Below, in pieces: positions 25,714 through 33,648 of a stretch of DNA of 39,258 nucleotides (position 1 is the first letter of the stretch; each line of letters begins with the position of its first letter). Origin of the DNA: Alphaproteobacteria bacterium. GTDB lineage: Bacteria; Pseudomonadota; Alphaproteobacteria; SHVP01. A program made the translations under genes and the position numbers. The stretch covers positions 1 to 39,258 of the forward strand of contig SHVP01000013.1 of NCBI GenBank assembly GCA_009694165.1. Reading direction: 5' to 3'. The notes below the pieces were generated by a model. It was given only the letters and a program-made list of their open reading frames with translations, searched no databases and was not told the origin of the DNA.

Positions 25714-25959
25714 ATGCAGACCGACAACCGATTGCTTGATGACCTGGCACGGATCGCCAACGGCGCTCTCGGCACGCTGATTGGCCTGCGCGAAGACGTC
25801 GAGGCGCGTTTCAAGGAGCGGTTCGAGCGCTGGCTGGCGGAGATGAACTTCGTCCGCCGCGACGAGTTCGAGGTGGTCAAGGCGATGGCGGCGGCTGCGC
25901 GTGAGGAGAACGAGCGGCTAGCGGTGCACCTGGCCGAACTCGAAAAAAAACTTCCCTGA
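25714..25959 (+). CDS. ubiK: Accessory factor UbiK family protein
   Basis: An 81-residue protein of the BMFP/YqiC family: an amphipathic first helix and a C-terminal coiled coil (about residues 45-80, REENERLAVHLAELEKKL). UbiK assists aerobic ubiquinone synthesis and membrane association of the Ubi complex. ATG 25714 is preceded by GAGGTGA. It is divergent from lgt, as in many alphaproteobacteria, and its stop lies only 4 bp from the convergent ilvE stop. Confidence 0.9.
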   Translation: MQTDNRLLDDLARIANGALGTLIGLREDVEARFKERFERWLAEMNFVRRDEFEVVKAMAAAAREENERLAVHLAELEKKLP

Positions 25960-25963
25960 GGCG

Positions 25964-26860
25964 CTACGCCGCCGCCGCCGATACCGTGCGCCGGCGAACC
26001 AGATTGTCGAAATCCTCGATCAGGCCGAGCGTGACCTTGCCGGGCGTGAAGCGGTGCTGGTCGATCGAGCCAACCGGCGTGATCTCGGCCGCCGTGCCGG
26101 TGAGGAACACTTCGTCGGTCTTGGCCAACTCCTCGGGCATGATCGCCCGTTCGACCACCTGGTAGCCGCGCTTGCGCGCCAGCTCGATGACGGTGCGGCG
26201 GGTGATGCCGTCGAGGAAGCAGTCGGGCGTCGGCGTATGCAGCACCCCGTTCTGCACCAGGAAAATGTTGGCGCCGGTCGACTCGGCGATGCGGCCGCGG
26301 TAGTCGAGCATCAGCGCATCGTCGAACCCGTCCTTCTCCGCCTTGTGCTTGGAGAGCGTGCAGATCATGTAAAGGCCGACGGCCTTGCTTTTGGTCGGCG
26401 CCGTGTCCGGTGCAGGACGCCGCCATTGCGCCATCGTCAGCCGGATGCCCTTGGCCCGGGCCTCGGGCGAGAAATAGGAAGGCCAGGTCCAGGTGGCCAC
26501 GGCGAGGTGAATCTTCGCCTGCTGGGCCGAGACGCCCATCATCTCGCTGCCGCGCCAGGCGATCGGCCGGACATAGCCGTCGGTGATGTTCATCGCCCGG
26601 ATCGTATCGACGCACGCCTGGTCGATCTGCGCCAACGAATAGGGAATTTCGAACCCGAGCAGCCGGCCGGAGTCGATGAGGCGCTGGTTGTGTTCGGTCA
26701 TCTTGAAAATGACGCCGTCATAGACGCGCTCGCCCTCGAACACGGCGCTGGCATAGTGGAGAGCGTGGGTGAGGACGTGCACCTTGGTGTCGCGCCAGGG
26801 GATCAGCTTGCCGTCAAACCAGATGGAACCGTCGCGGTCGTCGAAGGGTAGCAATGCCAT
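25964..26860 (-). CDS. ilvE: Branched-chain amino acid aminotransferase
   Basis: A 298-residue fold-type IV PLP enzyme that makes or deaminates Val, Leu and Ile. Conserved parts are HALHYASAVFEGER, YVRPIAWRG, TKSKAVGLY containing the probable PLP lysine, and DGITRRTVIELA and LTGTAAEITPV in the C-terminal half. ATG 26860 is chosen because GGTGGG lies just upstream; ATG 26872, four codons earlier, is an alternative. It shares a 91-bp divergent region with the MarR-type regulator, whose putative operator could also act on ilvE. Confidence 0.95.
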   Translation of the reverse strand: MALLPFDDRDGSIWFDGKLIPWRDTKVHVLTHALHYASAVFEGERVYDGVIFKMTEHNQRLIDSGRLLGFEIPYSLAQIDQACVDTIRAMNITDGYVRPIAWRGSEMMGVSAQQAKIHLAVATWTWPSYFSPEARAKGIRLTMAQWRRPAPDTAPTKSKAVGLYMICTLSKHKAEKDGFDDALMLDYRGRIAESTGANIFLVQNGVLHTPTPDCFLDGITRRTVIELARKRGYQVVERAIMPEELAKTDEVFLTGTAAEITPVGSIDQHRFTPGKVTLGLIEDFDNLVRRRTVSAAAA

Positions 26861-26945
26861 GTCGCCCACCATTGCCGGGGTGCCGCCGCCCGGATTAGGA
26901 AAAGACCCAATCGGCTTGCATCTTGTAACGATGTGAGCCATATAT

Positions 26946-26960
26946 GTCAACATGGTTGAC
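26946..26960. promoter_or_regulatory. Palindromic operator candidate centred on the MarR start codon
   Basis: GTCAAC-ATG-GTTGAC is a perfect 6-3-6 inverted repeat whose central ATG is the start codon of the MarR-type gene. Size and symmetry fit a MarR-family dimer site, and the position suggests autorepression. Purine-rich Shine-Dalgarno sequence is absent before the ATG, so the transcript may be leaderless. Confidence 0.6.
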
Positions 26961-27446
26961 GTAAAGGCCAGGGTCAATCCGCTGTTCTTGCGCGAGGAGG
27001 AACTGCGCCAGGGCATCGAGCTGCTGTTCTATGCCTATCGCGATTTCACCTCGGACCCCGACAAGATCTTGGCGCAGCATGGGTTCGGTCGCGCCCACCA
27101 CCGGGTGATTCATTTCATCAATCGCAATCCCGGCATCACGGTCCAGGAATTGTTGGGGATTCTGCGCATCACCAAGCAAAGCCTCAGCCGTGTTCTCGGC
27201 CAGCTCGTGAGTGAGGGTTACGTCGTGCAGGAGCGGGGCACGCGCGACCGTCGCCAGCGGCACCTGCATCTGACACCCAAGGGCGTCGATCTGGAAACGC
27301 GGGTTTCGGAGACGCAGCGCGACCGCGTGGCACGGGCCTACCGCGAGGCCGGTGCCGAAGCGGTGGAGGGCTACCGCAAGGTGCTGCTCGGCCTCGTCAA
27401 TGAAGCCGATCGGGCGACCGTCATGCGCTCGATCCGGCGCCTCTAG
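26952..27446 (+). CDS. MarR family transcriptional regulator (PetP-like)
   Basis: A 164-residue winged-helix regulator. The DNA-binding part runs from about residue 48 to 110: helix pair ITVQELLGILRITKQSLSRVLGQL and the wing RGTRDRRQRHLHLT; the flanking helices form the dimer interface. It is followed after 2 bp by an OmpR-type response regulator and then a kinase. A MarR/OmpR-regulator pair is the arrangement of Rhodobacter petP-petR, which affects cytochrome bc1 expression, so control of petABC (7583-10155) is a reasonable guess. It sits next to ilvE, not to petABC. A palindrome spans its start codon. Confidence 0.9.
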   Translation: MVDVKARVNPLFLREEELRQGIELLFYAYRDFTSDPDKILAQHGFGRAHHRVIHFINRNPGITVQELLGILRITKQSLSRVLGQLVSEGYVVQERGTRDRRQRHLHLTPKGVDLETRVSETQRDRVARAYREAGAEAVEGYRKVLLGLVNEADRATVMRSIRRL

Positions 27447-27448
27447 CC

Positions 27449-28156
27449 ATGGGCGCGGCGTCGCTACGCATCAAGGAAACCGATGCTCCGGCGCGGCACC
27501 TGCTGCTGGTCGACGACGACACCCGTATCCGCGAACTGCTGCAAAAATACCTGGTCGAGCGCGGCTATCACGTGACCACTGCGGCTGACGCCGGGCAAGC
27601 ACGCGAGCGCTTGAAGGCGTTCCAGTTTGACCTATTGGTCGTCGACGTGATGATGCCGGGCGAGGACGGGCTGTCGTTCGTGCGGACGCTGCGGCGCAGC
27701 GACGACGTGCCGGTGCTGCTGCTGACCGCACGCGGCGAACCGAACGATCGCATTTCTGGATTTGAGAGCGGTGCCGACGATTACCTCGCCAAGCCGTTCG
27801 AGCCGAAGGAATTGCTGCTCAGAATTGCCAGCATCCTGCGGCGGGCGCGGCCGGCGGGCGACGACACGCCGGGCGTCGCCCTTGGGCCGTTGCGGTTCGA
27901 CGTCCAACGCGGCGAACTGACGCGCGACGGGCAGGGCATCAAGCTTACCTCCTCCGAGATCGGGCTGTTGCGCCTGTTCGCCAAACGCGCCGGCCGCACC
28001 GTGTCGCGCCAGGAATTATGCGGTGCCGGCAGGGTAAGCGAGCGGTCCATCGACGTGCAGGTGACCCGCCTGCGCCGCAAGATCGAGCCCAACCCGAAGG
28101 TGCCGCGCTACCTGCAGACCGTCTGGGGCGAGGGTTACGTCTTGCTACCGGATTAG
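27449..28156 (+). CDS. OmpR-family response regulator (PetR-like)
   Basis: A 235-residue two-domain regulator. The receiver domain has the acidic pair in VDDDTR (about 27-29), phospho-acceptor D66 in VVDVMMPGEDG, T in LLTARGE and K in AKPFEPKEL. The C-terminal winged-helix domain ends with SIDVQVTRLRRKIEPNP and YLQTVWGEGYVL, the OmpR/PhoB signature. It is 2 bp after the MarR-type gene and 14 bp before the histidine kinase, so the three form an operon and the kinase is the likely partner. Confidence 0.93.
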   Translation: MGAASLRIKETDAPARHLLLVDDDTRIRELLQKYLVERGYHVTTAADAGQARERLKAFQFDLLVVDVMMPGEDGLSFVRTLRRSDDVPVLLLTARGEPNDRISGFESGADDYLAKPFEPKELLLRIASILRRARPAGDDTPGVALGPLRFDVQRGELTRDGQGIKLTSSEIGLLRLFAKRAGRTVSRQELCGAGRVSERSIDVQVTRLRRKIEPNPKVPRYLQTVWGEGYVLLPD

Positions 28157-28170
28157 GCGGTCGCGCGACC

Positions 28171-29502
28171 ATGGGCAGCGTTCACTCTTTGCTCAAGCGG
28201 ACCATGCCCAAGACCCTGTTCGGACGGGCCTTGATCATCGTTGTCGCCCCGGTCGTGCTGTTGCAGGTCATCCTCAGCGTCGTCTTCTTCGAAGCGCATT
28301 GGTATACGGTGACGCGCCGGCTGTCGCTCGGCCTCGCGGGCGACATCGCCATGGTGATCCGCCTGCTGCCCGACGACGAGGAGCGCGCCAAGGCACTGGC
28401 GCTCAGTTATCTCGATCTCGACATCACCTACCTCAAGGGAGCCGTGCTCGACGTCGGATCGGTCCAGCGACCGTTCAACATTCCCGACCGCATGCTGCGG
28501 CAGGCGCTCGAAGAACGCCTGTTTCGCCGGTTTGCCGTCAACACGCGCGAATTCGGTGACAAGGTCGAGATTCGCGTCCAGGCATCCGACGGCGTCCTGC
28601 GTATCCTGACGCCGCGCAAGCGTCTGGATTCGACCACGACCAGCATCTTCGTCCTGTGGATGGTGGGGTCGTCCCTCATTCTGCTGGCGATTGCCGTCGT
28701 GTTCTTGCGCAACCAAATGCGCCCCATCCGGCGACTTGTCAGCGCCGCCAACGAGCTCGGCAAGGGCCGTGACATCGAGGACATTCGTCCGGCCGGCGCG
28801 ACCGAAATCCGTGAGGCGACCAAGGCTTTCCTGGCGATGCGCGAACGCATTCAGCGCCAGGTCGCGCAGCGGACCGAGATGCTGGCGGGCGTTTCGCATG
28901 ATCTGCGCACGCCCCTCACGCGGATGAAGCTCGAACTGGCGATGGCGGCCGAATCGGTCGACGTCCGCAATCTCGAGAACGATGTCCGCGACATGGAGAC
29001 CATGATCGAGGGCTACCTCGCTTTCGCCCGCGGCCAGGACACCGAGCGTCCAGAAGCGACCGACCTGCGCCACTTGCTGCAGGACGTGGTCGACGGCGCC
29101 CGCCGCCAGGGGCGCGATGTCGCGTTGGTCGCGAGCGGAGACTTGGTGCTACCGGTGCGGCCGAACGCGCTCAAGCGTTGTATCCAGAACCTGGTCGACA
29201 ACGCGCAGCGCTACTCGGCTACTGCCGACGGGGCGCCGCCACACGTCGAGATTCTGGCGATTCGCCAGCCGCTGGCGATCGAGATCGCCGTCGACGATCG
29301 CGGACCCGGCATTGCGCCGGCGCGTTACGAGGAGGCGTTCAAGCCGTTCAGCCGACTCGATGAGTCGCGCAAGCCCGGCGTTCCCGGCGTTGGCCTCGGA
29401 TTGACGATCGCGCGCGACATTGCGCGCATCCACGGCGGCGATCTGACCCTCGACCGCGCGCCCATCGGCGGGCTGCGGGCGCTGGTGCACTTGCCGGCCT
29501 GA
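28171..29502 (+). CDS. Sensor histidine kinase, EnvZ-like
   Basis: A 443-residue membrane kinase. Helices at about 17-38 and 153-174 bracket a periplasmic domain of about 110 residues; a HAMP linker follows. The phospho-acceptor is H243 in VSHDLRTPLTRMKLE, and the catalytic domain has the N box (NLVDNAQRYS), G1 (DRGPGIAP) and G2 (GVGLGLTIARDIARIHGG). ATG 28171 is the first good start after the regulator stop. It ends 25 bp from the convergent proC stop. The signal is unknown; the EnvZ-like layout allows envelope or redox sensing. Confidence 0.93.
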   Translation: MGSVHSLLKRTMPKTLFGRALIIVVAPVVLLQVILSVVFFEAHWYTVTRRLSLGLAGDIAMVIRLLPDDEERAKALALSYLDLDITYLKGAVLDVGSVQRPFNIPDRMLRQALEERLFRRFAVNTREFGDKVEIRVQASDGVLRILTPRKRLDSTTTSIFVLWMVGSSLILLAIAVVFLRNQMRPIRRLVSAANELGKGRDIEDIRPAGATEIREATKAFLAMRERIQRQVAQRTEMLAGVSHDLRTPLTRMKLELAMAAESVDVRNLENDVRDMETMIEGYLAFARGQDTERPEATDLRHLLQDVVDGARRQGRDVALVASGDLVLPVRPNALKRCIQNLVDNAQRYSATADGAPPHVEILAIRQPLAIEIAVDDRGPGIAPARYEEAFKPFSRLDESRKPGVPGVGLGLTIARDIARIHGGDLTLDRAPIGGLRALVHLPA

Positions 29503-29527
29503 GGGAGTGAACGCCGCGCGCCGCGCC

Positions 29528-30340
29528 CTAGCCAGCCAGTTCGCGGGAGCGTTGCGCCGCGCCCGCGACCGCCCGCGTCATCAGGCGCTGTAGGCCGTCC
29601 TCGTCCATCAGGACTTTCAGCGCGGCCTCTGTGGTGCCGCCGGGGCTCGTCACGTTTTCGCGCAGCGTCGCCGGGGGCGCGTCGCTTTGGCGCGCCAGCT
29701 CCGCCGCGCCAACGATCGTCTGGCGCGCCAGTCTGGCGGCCAATGCTGCGGGCAGGCCGGCGACGACGGCCGCCTCGGCCAGACATTCGATCAAGAGGAA
29801 GACGTATGCGGGCCCCGACCCGGACACGGCGGTGACCGCATCCATGAGCGATTCGTCTTCGACCCAGGCCACTTCGCCGACCGCCGCCATCAATTGCCCG
29901 GAGAGCGCACGGTCTTCCTTGCCGGCCCGCCGGTTGGCGCACAACACCGTCATGCCACGGCCAATGGCAGCCGGCGTATTTGGCATCGCGCGGACGACGG
30001 CGGTGCCAGCGCCGAGGTGGCGTTCGAAAAATGACAACGGCTTGCCGGCGATGATCGACAGGAAGGCCGTGGAGCCGCCGGCATAGCGACGGTAGGCCGG
30101 CATGACTGCCTCGGCGATCTGCGGCTTGACGGCGAGCACGACGACCCGCGGCTGGAAGGCGGGATCGATCAACGTGACCTCGGTATGGATGGCAACTCCG
30201 AGGCCGCTCACGGCATCGCGGGCCGCCTTGCCGGGCTCGACGACGACGATATCGGCGGCCGCGGTGCCGCCGGCGAGCCAACCCTGGGCCAGGGCTTGTC
30301 CCATCTTGCCGCAGCCGACCAGTAGCAGTGGGCCCGGCAT
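29528..30340 (-). CDS. proC: Pyrroline-5-carboxylate reductase
   Basis: A 270-residue NAD(P)H-dependent enzyme for the last step of proline synthesis. The nucleotide-binding motif VGCGKMG is at 8-14, VLAVKPQ and RAMPNTPA are conserved, and the C-terminal signature is SGSGPAYVFLLIE plus LRENVTSPGGTTEAAL. ATG 30340 is chosen; the frame extends to 30775 only across the upstream gene. It lies 11 bp after the YbjN-like gene, a common pairing in alphaproteobacteria. Confidence 0.96.
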   Translation of the reverse strand: MPGPLLLVGCGKMGQALAQGWLAGGTAAADIVVVEPGKAARDAVSGLGVAIHTEVTLIDPAFQPRVVVLAVKPQIAEAVMPAYRRYAGGSTAFLSIIAGKPLSFFERHLGAGTAVVRAMPNTPAAIGRGMTVLCANRRAGKEDRALSGQLMAAVGEVAWVEDESLMDAVTAVSGSGPAYVFLLIECLAEAAVVAGLPAALAARLARQTIVGAAELARQSDAPPATLRENVTSPGGTTEAALKVLMDEDGLQRLMTRAVAGAAQRSRELAG

Positions 30341-30351
30341 GATCGGTCGGC

Positions 30352-30855
30352 TTACGCCTCGCCCTCGGTTTCCAGCATCGCGGCGGCCACTGCTTCGGCT
30401 GGTCCCTTGCCGCCCCACAACACGAATTGAATGGCAGGATAAAACCGCTCGCATTCGCGCAAGGCGATACTGACCAGTTCCTCCATCTGCTCCGGCGTAG
30501 CGCTGGCGCCACCGGTGTACAGCTGCGCGTGGCGGTACATCAGCAACCCTTCCTGCGCCCACAGGTCGAAATGGCCGAGCCACATCTTCTCGTTCATCAG
30601 CGCGAGCAGCGAGTGCATCGGACTCACCTTCTCGCGCGAGACCTTGAGGTCGAAGGCACAGCTGATCTGCAGCGAGTGCTGCTCCTCGCGCCAGGCAAAC
30701 CAGAGGTGGTAGCGGGTCAAACTTCCTTCGATACCGACATTCATCTCGTCGTCGGCATAACGATCGAACGCCCACTCATTGGCGGCGACGATCTGCTCGA
30801 GTAGATCGATCGGATTGTTGCCGGGTATGCGAACGCTGGTGGCTAACTCCGCCAT
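30352..30855 (-). CDS. YbjN domain-containing protein
   Basis: A 167-residue protein with the YbjN fold, related in shape to type III secretion chaperones: NPIDLLEQIVAANEWAFDRYADDEMNV at the N-terminus, a beta-sheet core with YHLWFAWREEQHSLQISC, then helices containing ALMNEKMWLGHFDLW. Function in alphaproteobacteria is not defined; in E. coli YbjN affects motility and stress responses. It precedes proC by 11 bp. Nested inverted repeats about 60-110 bp upstream may regulate it. Confidence 0.85.
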   Translation of the reverse strand: MAELATSVRIPGNNPIDLLEQIVAANEWAFDRYADDEMNVGIEGSLTRYHLWFAWREEQHSLQISCAFDLKVSREKVSPMHSLLALMNEKMWLGHFDLWAQEGLLMYRHAQLYTGGASATPEQMEELVSIALRECERFYPAIQFVLWGGKGPAEAVAAAMLETEGEA

Positions 30856-30916
30856 AGAACTACTCCCCCACGGTTGGCCGCCCTGCCAAAGCGACCGGTC
30901 ACGTGCGAGGTACCGA

Positions 30917-30962
30917 TGCGCTACCGGGGCCCTCCCACTACAAATAGTAGTGTCGTAGCGCA
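30917..30962. repeat. Nested inverted repeats between divergent genes
   Basis: Outer arms TGCGCTAC (30917-30924) and GTAGCGCA (30955-30962) are perfectly complementary and enclose a second perfect pair, CACTAC (30936-30941) and GTAGTG (30947-30952), around AAATA. It lies in the 236-bp region between the YbjN-like gene and the DUF3105 gene. It could be an operator pair or a structured leader. No T-run follows on either strand. Confidence 0.55.
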
Positions 30963-31091
30963 GCGACCCCACAACCTGTATGCCAAACCCGGTGACTCAC
31001 CGTCAAGAAGTCCTTCTAACCCCCTGGATTTCCGCCTTTTGCCCGAACGGCCTTCTTGCCAGGATGCGTCCCTCGCGCGGGAGGGCATCGG

Positions 31092-31697
31092 ATGGCCAAG
31101 GCTAGAACTAAAGCCGGCGGCGGGCGGCAGCCCGGGTCGACCCGATTTGGGCGCTTCCGCCTGCGCCGCTGGGAGCAAGTGGTGGTGGCGGCGATCGTCC
31201 TCGGGGTTTCCTGGGCGGTCTGGTCCTGGGCCACCAGCCGGGACGTCGAACAGGAGTTTCTTGCCCTGTTGCCCGGCGGCGTCGCCCGCCTGGGCGGTAT
31301 CCAAACCGTTCCCGATGGCGGCAACGCCCATCTCGAGGACGTCACGTACACCACCGAATTTCCCACGACCGGGCCCCATCACCCGACGCCCTTGGCCCCC
31401 AGTTACTACTCGAGCGAGCAGCGACCGGCACAACTGGTGCACTCGCTCGAGCACGGCATCGTCGTCATCTACTACGATGCGCCCGGCGACGAGGCGCTGC
31501 GCCTGCTGCGCGGCTGGGCGAGCACGTTTGCCGGGCCGTGGAGCGGCGTGATCGTGACCAAGAAAAAGGGCCTCGGCCGTAGGGTGGTACTGGCGGCGTG
31601 GCGCAATCTGCTGCGCCAGGAACAATTCGATCCTGTGGTCGCCGCGGCTTTCGTCGATCGCTTCCGTGGCCGCGGTCCGGAAAACCCGGTGCGCTGA
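31092..31697 (+). CDS. DUF3105 domain-containing membrane-anchored protein
   Basis: A 201-residue protein from ATG 31092: a basic N-terminus, one membrane helix at about 27-48, and a periplasmic DUF3105 domain. The histidine-rich signature is seen as GPHHPTPLAPSYY (95-106) and LVHSLEHGIVVIYY (115-128), which could bind a metal. The family has no established function. It is a single gene whose stop abuts the convergent moaE stop with no gap. Confidence 0.85.
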   Translation: MAKARTKAGGGRQPGSTRFGRFRLRRWEQVVVAAIVLGVSWAVWSWATSRDVEQEFLALLPGGVARLGGIQTVPDGGNAHLEDVTYTTEFPTTGPHHPTPLAPSYYSSEQRPAQLVHSLEHGIVVIYYDAPGDEALRLLRGWASTFAGPWSGVIVTKKKGLGRRVVLAAWRNLLRQEQFDPVVAAAFVDRFRGRGPENPVR

Positions 31698-32150
31698 TCA
31701 GCGTTTGGTCCAGCGCGCCGCTGCCGTGTCGTCCTCGCTCTTGGCGGCAACCCATGGCTCGCCGCTGCCGGTCTCTTCTTTCTTCCAGAACGGCGCCTTG
31801 GTCTTGAGCCAATCGATCAGAAAGGCGCATGCCTCCAGCGCCGCCTGCCGGTGCGCCGACGCGGTGACGACGAGAACGATGCGATCGCCTGGTTCAAGGC
31901 GACCATAGCGATGGATGATGAGCGATGCATTGAGCGGCCAGCGGGCGCAGGCCTCGCGTTCGATCGCCGCCAGCTGCTTTTCGGTCATGCCGGGATAGTG
32001 CTCGAGCGTCATCGCCTTGATGTCGTCGGCACCAGCCACGTCGCGCACGACGCCGACGAAACTGGCGATGCCGCCCACCTTGCTGTTGCCGCGCACCAGG
32101 CTGTCGATCTCGGCACCGATGTCGAAATCCTCGCGCTGTACCCGGATCAT
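31698..32150 (-). CDS. moaE: Molybdopterin synthase catalytic subunit MoaE
   Basis: A 150-residue large subunit of molybdopterin synthase, which inserts two sulfurs into cyclic pyranopterin monophosphate. Active-site lysines K116 and K123 are present in WLKTKAPFWKKE with the E. coli spacing; FVGVVRD and LEHYPGMTEKQL are conserved. ATG 32150 overlaps the moaD stop by 4 bp, keeping the two subunits coupled. The C-terminal tail after residue 130 is variable. Confidence 0.96.
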   Translation of the reverse strand: MIRVQREDFDIGAEIDSLVRGNSKVGGIASFVGVVRDVAGADDIKAMTLEHYPGMTEKQLAAIEREACARWPLNASLIIHRYGRLEPGDRIVLVVTASAHRQAALEACAFLIDWLKTKAPFWKKEETGSGEPWVAAKSEDDTAAARWTKR

Positions 32151-32404
32151 GCCGCGCCTCCGGTCACGGGCGGAAATATGGCGATCTCGTCGCCCGCCCG
32201 TACCGGGTCGGGCAGTCGCGCATATTCTTGGTTGACGGCGACGCGCACGATGCTGGGATTCTTCAGCACGTCGGCGTAGGTGGGTCCGCGCCCGCGCAGC
32301 CACTCCAGCAGTTCGCCGACGGTGGTTACGGTGGCCGGTGGTGCCACGTCCTCCTGTTCGATCCCCAGGCGCTGACGCAGCCAGGCGAAGTACAGAATCC
32401 TCAT
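32147..32404 (-). CDS. moaD: Molybdopterin synthase sulfur carrier subunit MoaD
   Basis: An 85-residue ubiquitin-fold protein: MRILYFAWLRQRLG at the start, EVAIFPP-like EIAIFPPVTGG near the end. The carrier normally ends in Gly-Gly, whose terminal carboxylate is thiolated. Here the diglycine is G82-G83 and two extra alanines follow before the stop. The start overlaps the moeA stop by 4 bp and the stop overlaps moaE. Unless the two residues are removed, thiocarboxylation as known would be blocked. Confidence 0.93.
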   Translation of the reverse strand: MRILYFAWLRQRLGIEQEDVAPPATVTTVGELLEWLRGRGPTYADVLKNPSIVRVAVNQEYARLPDPVRAGDEIAIFPPVTGGAA

Positions 32405-33648
32405 GCCAGGACCTCGCTGAAGGGCAGAAACGTCACCGCGCCGCCGCGGCGCACCCGGATGGTTTCCTCGGGCAACTCTACCAGACCGTCGGCTTCGACG
32501 AGCGAGGTCAAGATGGCCGCTCCTTCACGCTCAAACTTGCGCGCCCAAAGGTCGCCGTCCGGCCCCGTTGCCAGGCTCGCCCGCAGCCATTCGCGCCGGT
32601 TACCCTTCTTGTCGTAATCAAAATCGGCCTTTACCGGGAACAACCGCGGCTCCACGGCCGTCGCGCCGGCCAGGAGCAGTAGCAACGGGCGCACGAAGCG
32701 GACAAACGTCACCATCGCGGCGACCGGGTTGCCGGGCAGCCCGACGAAGGGGACTGCGCCGATTTGGCCGATGGCTAGCGGCCGTCCTGGTTTGATGGCG
32801 AGGCGCCAAAAGTACAGCGATCCCAAACTTTCGACGGCCGCGCGCACGTGATCTTCATCGCCACCCGAGACGCCGCCTGAGGAAATAACCGCGTCATGGC
32901 TGCTAGCTGCCGTGCGAAGAGTGTTACGGAGACTGGCCTCATCATCCGGCAGGATGCCGAGGTCGCTCACCTCCGCATCAAGCGCGTCAAGCAGGGCTAA
33001 CACGATGTAGCGGTTGGCGTCATAGATCTTGCCCGGCGGCAGGTCGCTTCCCGGTGCGCGGACCTCGTCGCCGGTCGAGCAAAGTGCGATGCGCAGACGC
33101 CGAAACACGCTTAGTTCGCTGCGACCGATCGCGGCGGCCAGCCCCAGATCTTGCGGACGCAGTCGCGCGCCGCGAGCGAGGACGGTCTTGCCGCGGGCGA
33201 CGTCTTCACCAGCCTTACGCCGGTTGGCGCCGCGAACCAGTCCGGGCGGAATCGTTACCGTGGGGCCGCTAACCGGGCAGTGCTCCTGCATCGCGACGGT
33301 ATCCGATCCCGCCGGCATCGCGGCACCGGTGAAAATGCGGACGGCGTCGCCCGGACCGACGATGGATTCGCTCGGATGACCCGCCGCAGCGCGGCCGACG
33401 ATGGTGAACGGCCTGGCCGGATCGAGGTCGGCGTGGCGAAAGGCATAGCCGTCGACGGCGGCATTGTCGAAGGACGGGACGCTGCGATCGGCGACGACGT
33501 CCGTGGCCAAGATCCTCCGCGAGGCCGCGCGCAGGGGCACCGCCTCGGCGGCGTCAATGGGGTTGACGCGCTCGCGCAGCAGCGACAGCGCTGCACCTGT
33601 TCGGAGCGGCGCGGTTCCATAGGCGAAGCGGTCGTTGCAGAGGGTCAT
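32401..33648 (-). CDS. moeA: Molybdopterin molybdotransferase
   Basis: A 415-residue enzyme that inserts molybdate into adenylylated molybdopterin. It shows VDGYAFRHAD near the N-terminus, FTGAAMPAGSDTVAMQE in domain II, the MoCF-binding SSGGVSGGDEDHV and GLPGNPVAAMVTF, and a C-terminal beta domain. ATG 33648 overlaps the mobB stop by 4 bp; an in-frame extension to 33813 lies over mobB and is rejected. Together with mobB it sits between pgsA and moaD-moaE. Confidence 0.96.
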   Translation of the reverse strand: MTLCNDRFAYGTAPLRTGAALSLLRERVNPIDAAEAVPLRAASRRILATDVVADRSVPSFDNAAVDGYAFRHADLDPARPFTIVGRAAAGHPSESIVGPGDAVRIFTGAAMPAGSDTVAMQEHCPVSGPTVTIPPGLVRGANRRKAGEDVARGKTVLARGARLRPQDLGLAAAIGRSELSVFRRLRIALCSTGDEVRAPGSDLPPGKIYDANRYIVLALLDALDAEVSDLGILPDDEASLRNTLRTAASSHDAVISSGGVSGGDEDHVRAAVESLGSLYFWRLAIKPGRPLAIGQIGAVPFVGLPGNPVAAMVTFVRFVRPLLLLLAGATAVEPRLFPVKADFDYDKKGNRREWLRASLATGPDGDLWARKFEREGAAILTSLVEADGLVELPEETIRVRRGGAVTFLPFSEVLA

